64,000 nt of DNA from Coenobita brevimanus (taxonomy: Eukaryota > Arthropoda > Malacostraca > Decapoda > Coenobitidae). Below, in pieces: positions 33,856 through 45,599 of this stretch; the first letter of the stretch is position 1; the number at the start of each line of letters is the position of its first letter. The notes below the pieces were generated by a model. That model did not search any database. It worked only from the letters and a program-made list of their open reading frames with translations, and was not told the origin of the DNA. The position numbers were made by a program, and so were the translations under genes. The DNA lies in NCBI GenBank assembly GCA_032717465.1, contig CM064664.1:5533173-5597172 (forward strand). Direction: 5' to 3'.

Positions 33856-35960
33856 AAGTAACTGCTGAAATGGAAGCTGCAGTAGGTTAATGGAAAGGTG
33901 GAGGGTGGAGTCATCAATGTATGAGTGGATAAGGTCAGATGTAAAGCTTGTAAGGTCATTGATGAATAAAAGAAGGTGAGTAGGTGAGAAGACAGACAAG
34001 AGGAACACCACTACAGCTCTAGGAGAATGACGGTGGCCATCTGCAACAGCAGCAATAGAATGAGCAGAAAGGTAGCTAATGATGATAGAAAGATTGAGAA
34101 AGATAGAAACCGTAAAAAGGCAATTTGGAAATTAAAGATTTATGTCAAAATTAATCATTTATGTCAAACACAATCGAAAGCCTTTTAGATGTCAAGTGAA
34201 ATGGTAAAGCTTTTTCTAAAGTCCCGAGAGGAGGACGACCAGGAGTCCGAAATGTAGGTGAGATGATTGCCAGTGGAACATCCCTGGCGGAACCCATTCA
34301 AATGATCAAAAACAAGGTTATGATAAGGAAGATGCTTAAGTTATTTGTTTGTTAAATATAGACACCAAAACTTTTGAAATACAGGATGTTAATGTAATTG
34401 GTCGATAGTTAGAGGGCTGGGAATGGTCACCATTCTTTGGGACAGACTGATTGAGAGCAAACTTTCAGTAAGAAGGAAAGGTATATGTTTACAGACAATG
34501 GCAAAGAGTCCATCTAGGCAGGGTGTAAGCACAGTTCTTGAGGACAACAGGATGGATCTCTTCAGGCCCATATGTCTTGTTAATACTGAGGCTGGTGACT
34601 GCAGAAAACATATCAATTGTAAACATTTTAATTTCAACCATGAGAAAGTCAGAAGGGGGAAGTGATTGTGGAACAACACCGAAATCGTCCAAGGTGGAAT
34701 TGAAGGAGGAAGTCTGAGAGAAGAGTTTTGTTTTATCAGTAGAAGAAATAGCTACAGAGCAATCGGAATAGAAAAGAGACGGAAGGATGATAAGGTAAAC
34801 TTGTTGAAAGGGGTTTTGGCATGGTGCCAGAAGGAGTGGGAAGAATTGGAGTTTGAGAGTTCAGAGCATTTAGTACAAATGATATTAATTTTACCTGAGC
34901 AAAGAACAATTAGCTCAGTTCTGGGCAGGAACATGAAAGAGATGAAATTCAGGAGTGGGTTGACTCCAGTCCCTTTTTGTAGGCCTTCTCTTTGTTGTGG
35001 AGAGCATTAGAAAGAGTGTCATTAATCCAAGTTTTTTTTTTAGCATTAGTCTGAGGACATGAGAAAAGAATGTATGCTTCCATGCCCAAGGGAATTACAT
35101 ACGTAATGTGCAAGGCACACCCAGAGTGCTCCAAGCCATGGAAGCAATAATCATTTCAGGGATAATAAAAGAAGTATTGTCTGAGGGCATCCCAATCTGT
35201 ATCTCCAAAGTGCCACAGCCACCACTTCTTTGGAAGGTCCACAAGTCTTACTGGACAGGGTAAGATGATAATGTTGGGACTTGAGGAGCCCAGTGGAGAG
35301 GAAAGATTAACAGTGTAAGCCAAAGGATTAGTTGTAAGAAAGAGGTCGGGTATGTTGGAGCTCTCTACAAGATGATCAGGGATATGGGTAGGGTGCTGTA
35401 CAAGCTGCTTTGTCATTAGGGATAGAAAAGATGTAGGTTTGTTCACCAGATGGATTAGTCAAAGGAGAGGAGAGACAAAGGTTGTGGTGAATATTGAAAT
35501 CTCCTAGAATGGAGATTTCTGAGAAATGAGAAATCGATAGAATTTGTTTCATCCTAGAAGTAAGACAGTTGGATAGATTTTCATAGTGGAGTTAGAGGAT
35601 AAGTAAACAGCATAGATACATTTACTAAGAGAATGACAGGAATGCAGATGCCAGAGTAGAGAATTCAGAATATTAAAGTTCAGGAACACGAGAGCAAGAT
35701 ATGTCGTTGTGTACATCTACACAAAAACCACCTTTGGCTTTAAAATGAACTTAGGAAGGAAGGAGGATACAGAGAAGGATTTGTTATCAGTCGCCTCAGA
35801 CAGCTGGGTCTCAATTAGGAAGAGAAAGTGAGGTTTACAGGAAAGGTGGTGCTCAACAGAAAGTTCGAGAGGCTGCGAATGTTGCAGAAATGAAGAAGTG
35901 AGACAGATTGTGGTTAAAGGTATCTCACTGGGTCGTCACCGGGAGAAGGGCGGATGGTTG

Positions 35961-37040
35961 GGGTGTTGATCTTCCCCCCCTCCATCGGGGACTCTGAGGC
36001 CTGGTAAATATTTACAAATTTTCGTTTGTAAAACTTTTAATAGGAAGTGAAGTGTGTAATGTGCATGTAGTTTGATGTTGACAGTTAGAGGAACTTGTAT
36101 TGGAGAGCATGTGGCCTATTCTCTATGTTGTTGAAATACAGTAAAAGTTCAGCAGAAGGGGATGGTCAGGAGCTTGTCCCGAGGGCTGATGAAATGGGAG
36201 CTCCAGCACTCCCTGTGTCTGCTATACATGCCAAAAATTTACAAGCTGCAGTACCGCATATTTGTTTAGTTATAGATAAAGACCTGAGGAAGGCCATATG
36301 CACCATATGGACATCGCTTTAGGTTTGGTAAAGGGGGCGTGTGCTCAGTTTCAACCACCCACTAGAAATTTATTCACGTTTTTATATATAAAGTGAAACA
36401 TTGTGTGCCGACAAAGAAATGCAAAAGAATTTAGACTGAACCACTGGAATGCACTTAGACTTTCAAGTGAATAGGCACAGCCTCAGACACTAATTGTCCT
36501 GTTAGAGATATGCAGTGTTTTTAAGATAAAAGAATAGACTTGGGATGGACCTGCATACAGGTTAATTAGGAATTTGACACGATAAGATTTAGGCTTGAGG
36601 AGGAAGTACAAACTTAATCCATGACTCTCCACCTCCCCCCCCCCCCCCGAAAAATAAAGACTAATAGTTTTCAAGGTTCAGGAATGAAATCTCACAATGG
36701 TGGGAAAGCTCCGGTGGATAAGGGTTAATACAGACTAAAATAGGTCATAGGGACCAGTAGATGAAAATACTGACCTCCACTTCAGATTCTCGATCCCTCA
36801 TCACCCCCCCCCAAAAAAAAAAAAAAAGCTCTCCAAGATCAGTAGATGAATTAGTGGATGTGTTATTTGGTGAAGAAATGTGTGTGATTGCTGTTTCGTC
36901 CAACCACGAATTTGTCTACCTTTAAGGATTTCTAAAATACCGTCGTCAATTTTCCATAATATGGCTAACTCTAGCAAAGATGGGTAGCACTGCTAGTTGC
37001 ATTTAAATACAATTTGGCTTAACATTACAAACAGAGGGAG
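35961..37040. other. Intronic DNA, nothing recognised
   Basis: No domain or element ends were recognised. There are homopolymer C/A patches at about 36637 and 36805. ORFs are short and without family signal. Confidence 0.45.
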
Positions 37041-37439
37041 GCTTAATGTTGATTTTGTTGTCAGAGGCTTATCTTTAGGTAAGTCCAATGGACTGCAGAG
37101 AGAAGGTGCCCTACTCTTGTAGTCCACAATCTTCCCTCCTAGAGAAAAGGAGTGAGTTTCAATATATTGTATAAACAGAGTGTGGATCCTCAGTGCCAGT
37201 GTGTGAATGTGCCGCTCTCCATTTTCTTTCGATAAAATAATATTAATGACCAGGCGGATGAGCCAGCATTGAGTTACCTGTAGAGTTAGCTCTTTTCACT
37301 TCTGCTGGATGCGGAAGGGAACTATATCCACAAAATCGTGGCAATAAATACAGTACAGTCTAAAAAAAGTGAAAGCTGGCAAAGGTGAGTACAATCCTCC
37401 CATATCCTTACCCCATCACCCTTTCTCTGTTCTTACTTT

Positions 37440-38173
37440 GCGCAATGCTGGTGTCGGCAAGGCAAGTCATTCTTTCTCTCCGTGCAATGCATGGGCAACA
37501 CCTGGGGACAGCATCCGTCCTCTACTAGGTGTGCACCAGCATCTTCTCGACTATGTGCTACTACTTTCACGGTTGCATTGTAAGCCTGCATCTTGCAGGA
37601 AATGCCTTTGTTTCTTTCTTTTTTGTCATTTGTCTTTCCTGGCTTCAGTATTTAAATTTCTAGTTTGCAGCCCCACACTGTGCGCAATTTTTCTGTCGAT
37701 ATGAGTGCCGTGGTTTGCTTCCGTCATGCCAGGCTGTCGGCTATTGGACTGTTGTCTTACTATACGACATCTGATAATATGGTTTTTAGTGTGGGTGCTG
37801 GCTCCTTATGTAGCACAGATTTCATCAAGTAAGGCAAGCTTCCTCTATTGCATGGTGCTCATCCTAGACTTTGCTCACATGGAGCTACGACATGTTTTGT
37901 TCCATTTGTTTTATTTTTCGTAGTTACAAGCTTTTTGGCTTAATTCCCTTAAGCCCCAAGGTCCACACAGTGGTCTGTCTGTGTGTCCAAGCATGACGAG
38001 CTATTTCCATCACGTTATACTTTTCCTCTCAGGCCAGATTTTAGTTTTTTACTCTTCATAATGTCAATAAATTATAGTGTAGTTTTTAGTATGCTGTTTG
38101 AGAATGAGGTTCACAACTTTTTCTCTGTATTCTAGTTAGGCAGAATTCTTCTGTCATGTTATGTTTACCGAGG
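37440..38173 (+). other. Possible 5' part of a degenerate DIRS-like element
   Basis: The block GACGAGCTATTTCCATCACG near 38007 recurs as GACAAGCTATTTCCATCATG at 41936, on the far side of the hAT element. The two flanks therefore belong to one repetitive sequence, and the hAT element interrupted it. Placing it in the DIRS-like element further downstream is an inference from position only. Confidence 0.3.
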
Positions 38174-38831
38174 CAGGGGCGTCATTTCAATTTTCCTTTG
38201 GGGGGGGGGGGCTTAGGCTGTTTAGGAGGCCCCCCTACTCCCATCTCCCCACATGGGTGGAGTGGCGAGTGAGCATTTTTGAAACCACATGCAAAGCTGT
38301 ATTTAGAGAATTAAAGCAGTAATCAATTATATTATATACTGTATATAATTATTTATTAAACCAATACTTTCTGTAAGACACACTAATGGATATTCTAGCA
38401 TTGGCAGTATTTCTATGTAAAGTTGAATATGTAATTTAAAGTTCATGGTAAAGTACATATACACATTATGTGCTAATGACCTTGGATAACAGACCAAACA
38501 GCAGTCAAAATATTTGTATTGGTGAAAGCTTAAACTGATTTCATTCTTACAGACTAATGAAAAGATAATTAATATAAAACTGAGAATGAAAAGATGTAAA
38601 CTTGTAATTGAATTAAAAATGGAAAGCTTTTAGCTTACTAGCTCCCAAAATACCATGAACCATATAAAGTAATGTGAAAAATTAAGCTGTACACTATGAG
38701 GTGGGAGAAATAAAAAGATGTTTTTTAAATCTGGAAGGGGCTCACGTAAGAAGAGTATATTAATTTAAGAATTCATTAAAGAAAAATGAAAATTAAACTA
38801 TATATCTTTATTTCATTGAAAAACGAATAAA

Positions 38832-41080
38832 CTACTGCAACAGTGGATATCTCCGTGATCTCTGCTTTGCAATGTTATCAACCAAGGTGTTAAAGGTAAG
38901 ATTTTTAATATGATCCTTTTCTGAGGTCACAAAGCGATCACTTATCATTGAGGTTCTTAGATATGTCTTGACTAAGCTAAGTACTGAAAAAAGTCGTTCA
39001 TTGCCTGTAGTAGTTACTGGAAGGATGAGAAGAATTTTGATAATTTTCACTATTTCAGAAAATGCACAATCTAATTGTTTGAGTTCATATAATTAAAACA
39101 GATTCTTTGGCTGCTCACTCTTACTTAGAAAATGTCTTTTTGCAACAGATATTTGGAAAACTAGAAGAATTTCATCTATGTATTTATCTTTGTAAGACTG
39201 TACTATAATAGAGAGCTCATATTCTAGAAAGTCTCTGGAACTGCAATCAAGAGCATTCTTTGCTTCTATTAGGGGCATGTTTTGTGTGAAGCGAATATCA
39301 AGTTCTGAGAGAAATCTATCAAAATAGGTTCTTTTGATTTCAGTCTTTGGAGCAATACAAGTATTCACCTCATTTCTCCCTAGAGCTGAATCATTTAAGA
39401 AGCTTTTTAGTAGAAGCCTTCTGAATTCTCTTAGGCTTAGGCCTGCTCAAGTGATTTGAATTTTCCAAGTTGGTATCTGCCTCATATGTTGAAGCAAAAT
39501 CTTTAGCTTTGTCAAAAATATCAGAGAAAGCCTCGTCCGTTCTCAAGACCTGCAGTTCCTTAATAGTTGACTGTATGAGAGAGCAAACTTCAGATAGTAA
39601 GGTTTCCTTTGCCTGAAGCTGATCTGACAAACTATTGGTAACTCTAAGGACTTGTTCAGTATTATGTAGATCCATTACGAACCTGAAAGACTAACTTTTT
39701 GTACAGTCCATTTGCTTCTGCAGCAGCTTCTGAATCAGAACCCTCTGAAACTGTATGATGCACTGATAGCAAACTTCCATAGCGAAGCTTAACCTTTGAT
39801 ATTAACCTATAATAGCAAGACCATCTAGTTACAGTAGGTCTTTCTAGTGTCAAATCCTGAAGATCTGCTTTCTGTGCCTGTGTGAAAAGTTGGTTCCCTG
39901 TGTTACTGTTTAATAAATGTGTAAAGTGTATTAATAATTAAAAAAAAATGAAGAGAGGCCACTGGTATTCTTTATGCAGTCGCACAGTACTAAATTCAGC
40001 CTGGGTGCATGGCAATGTATGTACAGTATACTCCTTGGGGAATTTTATCCCGTAGTCTTGCTTGAATCTCGCTAGAGCATCCACTCATTACAGTAGCACC
40101 ATCATGACACTGAGCCACACACCTATACGAAAGTAAACCGGATTGTTTTAGCGCATATAAAATCAGCTAAACTTGCAGCATCAACCTTTTCCATGTAATA
40201 GGTTCCAATGACACGTTCCTTCACAATACCCTCACTAAAGTACCGCAAAAGAATAGCCATCTGTTCTTTTTTGACAAGTCTTTCTTTTCATCAACCATAA
40301 CTGAAAAGTACTTGGCTTCTTGTGCTTTAGCACAAACTGTGTCCTTGATATGCCATCCAGCAACTGATATCAACTCATTCTGGTCGATCTAACTTTCGTT
40401 TTAGAGAGGGATTTGATTCAGCAATCAGGTGAAGAATTTCTACAATATTTCCTGAATTTCATGTATCACCACCCTCATTATGTCCACGAAAAGACAGGCC
40501 TCGCTTTCCGAATAATGCAGTGACTCTTAAAAGTAACTTTACATGTTCCCTGTTGTCTCAATTTCTTGTTACCTAGCTGAAGATAGAGAAGATGCTACAG
40601 AATGAGTGGACCCTGACTGAATATCCTTGACATCAGACCAAGCGATCATACTATTAAGGTGTCTTTCACTTGCCTGATGCTGTTTGAGAAGGGTACTGGT
40701 ATCTTTCCATTTCCTTGTTCCAACATCAATAAACGGTGTCCTACCAAATCCTTCCTCCTTACGAACAGATGCTTCAGCAAATTGCCTACATGGACAGCAG
40801 TAACAAATATCTTGTGAGACCGAGTAGGCTATTCTAACCAAGAAAATATATCACAATAGGGACTTCTAAATTTCCTATTATTCTGAATGCTTGGGTAGCT
40901 TGGCAATTTTGGTTGACTGGGTTTATCATAGGGGGACTTAGATATATCAGCTGCTTGAGTCGCTGGAGTTTGTGATGTGGATGGACTGTCTTTTGTATCT
41001 TTTTTATCTTGGTTCAGTGCAACAGTATGTGCTAATGTGACTTCTGCTTCATCAACAGAAATAAAATCTGAGTCTTGACT
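38832..41080 (-). pseudogene. hAT transposase pseudogene (ZMYM1/TTF-finger type)
   Basis: The minus strand reads, N to C, FSWLE followed by YSVSQDICYCCPCRQF and GFGRTPFIDVGTRKWKD (TTF-type zinc finger region, 40569-40870). Next comes QHQASERHLNSMIAW. The catalytic region has KYFSVMVDEKKDLSKKEQM (about 40240-40310) and CHDGATVMSG (about 40085-40115). Then come TRWSCYYRLISKV (39760-39830), several helical blocks, and the C-terminal hAT dimerisation domain LPVTTTGNERLFSVLSLVKT (38960-39025). Lengths and order fit the ZMYM1-like hAT branch. Several stops and shifts separate the pieces, so the copy is dead, yet its termini and target duplication are intact. It could serve as a non-autonomous copy. 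Confidence 0.85.
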
Positions 41081-41114
41081 AAATGATGATGTAGTGGCTT
41101 AGTCAGTATTGCTA

Positions 41115-41457
<343 letters not shown>

Positions 41458-41605
41458 GTCCACTTTGGGAACCACTGATCTAAATGAACTCTAAAGGCTC
41501 CTACCTACAGGCAGCTACTTCCTAAGATGAATAAAAACTATAAACAGCGGGCTAGGAACATATTCACAATGACATCCTTTAATATACCTAGTAAATTATT
41601 GTGAT

Positions 41606-41609
<4 letters not shown>

Positions 41610-41688
<79 letters not shown>
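41610..41688. repeat. (CA)n microsatellite
   Basis: About 39 units inside the hAT element, 165 bp from its right end. Confidence 0.97.
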
Positions 41689-41693
<5 letters not shown>

Positions 41694-42602
41694 TATTTCA
41701 CTCAAAACGTATTGAGGCTAAACACAATTTATTGTTAATTTCACGATGTTAACCTTATATTTATTTTCATTAACTGTAGTTGATTTGGAGGCCCTCTCAG
41801 AAAGCTTAGGGGGGGCGACCCCCCCTCGCTGCCCCCCCCAAATGACGCCCCTGTACCGAGGCCATAATTGGTCTAGTATAGTATGTAATGTGTGGCTTGC
41901 ACAACTGCACACAGTTTTCAGTCTGAATGGGCACGACAAGCTATTTCCATCATGCGATGCTCTCCCTTGTTTTCCCAAGGCTCCACTCATTGTTTTCTCC
42001 TGACGGATAATACAGTATTTAGCATTAGTTTCAAGTTCATTTGGTCTTTCTGGCCCATGTGGCACACAGTGTTTTCACTGAGCAAGTACTGTGAACTGCT
42101 GTCACTGCTTTAGCCTGGGGATCAGGCCACAGCCATCACAGACGCCTACAGTGGTGAAGTAATTGCCGTACCTTCCACTGAAAAAGACAGCATTGTGCAA
42201 CGACTGGTTTGAGCATTGATGGTGATGCCCTCCTTTTCCTGGGCCAGGTGGGAACTTGGCAACCACAACATTTGGAATAGGGCAATGTTCTCAGAGTAGT
42301 CTGTCACCAGCCTACTTCCTGCCATGCCTGGAGGAATGGACTGATTCTTACAAAGTTCCTTATAGGGTCATGCCTATTCAGTTCCTAGTGTCAGTGAAAA
42401 GCAGTGAAACTGTCATCTAACTGCTGGTACTCGCATGTCAGTTTCAACAATAGTTTAAATGACTTGTTATTCATCTCCATTGCAGACAGTGACAAACTGC
42501 ATTAATGTGAGAATCGTTCCGTTCATCATGACGGAGTGAGTGGCAAGGGAAGCAATCATCTGGGAGGCTCCCTTTTCTCCTAACCAGGTCCTGGATGCGT
42601 AC

Positions 42603-42990
<388 letters not shown>

Positions 42991-43289
42991 TCGCCTCCCA
43001 TATACCATACACCGCCCGTTCTCTGCTCTAACCTTTCTCATGCAGTGGAGAGCTCCATCTCCTGATCACTACAAGCTCTCCAAGTGCACCAAACTGAACA
43101 ATAAGGCACCAGCCTCATCACTGAACACATGCAGCATGATAAAAAGGCACAAAGGCCCCTACTCTTTAAAAGTTTACATTAGCAAAGGAGTGTCACACAA
43201 CAAGCACCGATCTAGAAGGCTTACTTGCTCACCGGTCAACATGTTGGCCTATCGGTCTTTACCTAGCTCGTCGTGTCTTCGTCAGACTG

Positions 43290-44400
43290 ACAAAGGTGTT
43301 GGTGCATCATGTGGTGACAGAGGGGGTGAACGTATTAATGTATCTCAACAAGCGGCTTCTTGCAGCAGCCACTTAGGAGGAGTGTCCAGAAAATTCAGGC
43401 TGAGTAATCAAGTCATCTGGGGAGCTTGGCTTCAAAATCAATAAGGAAAATCTTTGTTGAACCCTGTGAAGCAAGTAATCAGAATAGGTTTGGAGTAGAA
43501 CACCAGGCAAGTATGAGTTCGTTTTTCCCCGGACAGTGCATGTTGCCTTCGGGAAAATTGTTTAGGACAGTTCACGCCAACCTGAAGTCATGAAGACATG
43601 ATGAGCCATGCACTCAACTTGGCAGGTTGTGCCAGTACCACCTATCACGGGAGGTAAAGGTGATCCCAGGAGAAAGGATGTTGCACATGAGATTTGCTCC
43701 ATCCAGTCCCTGCCAGCCCCAGGAGACTACTTTGATGATGGATGATGCCAGACTCCTATGACTGTGACCAATGCCTAAGACTTGGGAGGGCATTCTGTCA
43801 TGAATGGGGCACCAACAACTGGGGACTTGGACAGAGACATAATGTGTCAAGCACTTAAATATCAGGGAATTAGGGGTAATGCAAAAGCACAACCAACTGG
43901 TGGTGCATTGCATGAAATAGTATGGCATGTCAAGGTCTGAACCTTTCCTGGCATGGACAGAACAAATCCAGTGGCTAACTTACCATTCCCGTTGGTACCT
44001 GTTGGCTCAGAATTTTCTGGGGAGAAGAACCAGAGGGCCAATGCACACTCCAGGTTTATGTTAGCCTCAGCTGAATGGACTGTCTGGAGGGTTATATTCA
44101 ACTCATTGGTTCTCAGGTATGGCCACATGCAGGTGAACCTCTTTGTCACCAAAGACACAATGTAGTTACTGCTCCACCTACCCAAGGTGCACTGTATGCT
44201 GACAAGTGGCCCGAATGCGATAGAGGAGGACTGGATGAAGTCGACACATATATACTTGTTTCCCTCACCTGCAACCAAAGTTCTCCTAAACGTAGTTAGC
44301 GATTTCAGCCTTGATTTTGAGAAATCTGGTTCTAGTACCAGAGCGCTGCAAAGAGTAAGCCCCAGCCCATTGCCTCTGGGGACAGAGTGCCTCACCAACC
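43290..44400 (+). pseudogene. DIRS-like retroelement reverse transcriptase/RNase H remnant
   Basis: At 43318-43450 the pieces [21 protein letters not shown] and ELGFKINKE match, with stops and shifts, the region just after the YLDD motif of DIRS/Ngaro-type reverse transcriptases (consensus EEC, LG..IN..KS). At 44070-44150 the reading EWTVWRVIFNSLVLRYGH and MQVNLFVT matches the RNase H segment EWTL...G.P.VDLFAT of the same group. WMKSTHIYLFPSP follows, where relatives have WS....YLFPP. No long ORF survives. The (TA)n tract upstream and the repeat at 44590 break it further. The alternative is another tyrosine-recombinase or Gypsy-like element, but the recombinase piece at 45287 favours DIRS. 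Confidence 0.6.
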
Positions 44401-44589
44401 CCTAACAGAGAAGCTCCGAGCAACATTGAATTTTTATGCATGATATTTCCCTAGTGGGATCTATCCTCTGCAGAATTTCGTGGACGATATGCTATGAACA
44501 TTGTGGGCCTCCTCCACCAATTGCTCTGGACTGCTTTCCTCAGTTTCTGAGCGGAATAGAGAGGCCCTTTTATAGCAGAGGCCCAGGTC

Positions 44590-45213
44590 CTGTTATTAGC
44601 CCCATCAAGGAGGTTATGTTTTACCTTGTATTGGTTTGTTGGTTTGTCTGTCATTCTGCCTGTGTGTTAGCAGGATTATTCTAAAAGTTATGAATAGATT
44701 TTGATGAAATTTTGTGGAACTGTGGGCCATAGGCGAAGGATGATATGATTAAATTTTGGGCCAGATACGGATCCAGAGTATCCCATACAAAATTCTCCAA
44801 AAATTCTCAATGAATTTCAATGAAATTTGTGGAAAGGTGCGCCAAGGACCAAGAAAGATTTTATTAAATATGGGGTCGTATTCGGATCCTGTATCCACGG
44901 ATCCGGATCCAATATTACTCAGAAACTTGTGAACGGATTTTGATGAAATTTAGTGGAGGATGCGCCATTGGCCAAGGAAGAAATTGTTAAATTAGGGGCG
45001 GATCCGAATCCGGATCCGGAGTATCCCACATAGTATCTCCAAAAGTTCTCAATTATTTTCAGTGAAATTTTGTGGAAAAGTGGGCCATGGACCAAGAAAG
45101 AACTGATTAAATTTTATGGTGGATTCAGATCCGAATCCTATATCCGGATCCGGATCCTTTTTAATGGCAGTGGCATTGGCGAAGGTATGTGATCTGTGAG
45201 CGCTTTCTAGTTT
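44590..45213. mobile_element. Helitron-like (Pearl/HINE-type) repeat with central tandem units
   Basis: It starts near CCCATCAAGGAGGTTATG, passes a GTTTGTTGGTTTGTCTGTC segment and GTTAGCAGGATTATTC, then four diverged units of about 120 bp (44690-45165). It ends GGCGAAGGTATGTGATCTG, then GAGCGCTTTCTAGT. A CTAGT end, a central tandem array and lack of coding fit the Helitron-derived HINE/Pearl elements of invertebrates. The 5' end is not fixed. It separates the RNase H and recombinase pieces of the DIRS-like element. Confidence 0.5.
44690..45165. repeat. Four tandem units in alternating pairs, GGATCC-rich
   Basis: Unit starts lie near 44692, 44813, 44932 and 45055 (period about 120 bp). All share TTTTGATGAAATTT or close variants and GGGCCATGGACCAAG. 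Units 1 and 3 carry GAGTATCCCA and TTCTCAAT; units 2 and 4 carry CGGATCCGGATCC. This is a two-monomer higher-order repeat. Confidence 0.85.
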
Positions 45214-45239
45214 CTATCGAGTTTGGTGCAGACAAAAGG

Positions 45240-45590
45240 CAGGGTGGGGACTATCTTAAATTTATACACTGTTCCCAGCATGCACTATGTGTGCACAGGA
45301 TGGATTGGCGGTGTCCCTAGTGCCATCTCCAAGGACGCTTGCAAAAAACAAGAAAGAAGACTTCAGGCTTGCTCCTCTCACAATCCCAGCATGTAGGATA
45401 CACACTGTCCACCATCATCTATGCCCAGCAGTAGTGCTAAAGCAGTGCCTGGAAGTTTCAATAGGCACAGACTGGAGAGACATTGTTCTGTGCAGATTCG
45501 GGTGCCCCCTTTTTCAGTGAAGGTACTTTCTGCTTAGCAGAGAGTCTACTAGTAGAGTCTATTGTCACCCGTGAAATAATAGTGGAAGTA
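45240..45590 (+). pseudogene. Tyrosine recombinase remnant of the DIRS-like element
   Basis: The frame at 45287-45520 reads VSLVPSPRTLAKNKKED, APLTIPA, then LCPAVVLKQCLEVSIG and WRDIVL. This follows the middle of DIRS-type tyrosine recombinases (..F..TLAKNQ..., PL.IPAL, LCPVRALK.YL..T...R...LF). The catalytic Arg/His/Tyr set is not visible, and the frame is broken upstream and closed at 45520. Together with the RT/RNase H remnant it supports a degenerate DIRS-like element on the + strand. Confidence 0.55.
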
Positions 45591-45599
45591 GACTAGGTA

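Larger units (their letters stand above)
27600..35960 (-). mobile_element. Jockey-type LINE (family J1), minus strand, outer element of a nest
   Basis: Three pieces form one element: 33856-35960 (endonuclease and first RT half), 30061-30478 (RT core end and thumb) and 27600-28045 (C-terminus and 3' end, with a 10 bp T run at 27602). At the joint between the last two, the minus-strand reading is SKAFHVIN, then SPPPTGSLLPL, the expected run for this family (SKAFHLINSPPLTG in the + copy at 11990). The endonuclease includes LSCKPHFLFLIETQLSEATD (about 35810-35870), YTVNLSSPLGSSSPN and LVQHPTHIPDH. The gaps are filled by a TTAA-type element (28046-30060) and a second jockey copy (30479-33855). Stops and shifts occur throughout. 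It is the oldest element of this nest. Confidence 0.8.

Noticed and set aside
30470..33860. Target duplication for the inner jockey LINE
   Set aside because: Flanks 30470-30478 and 33856-33864 share no direct repeat; a few bases of the outer LINE seem lost instead.
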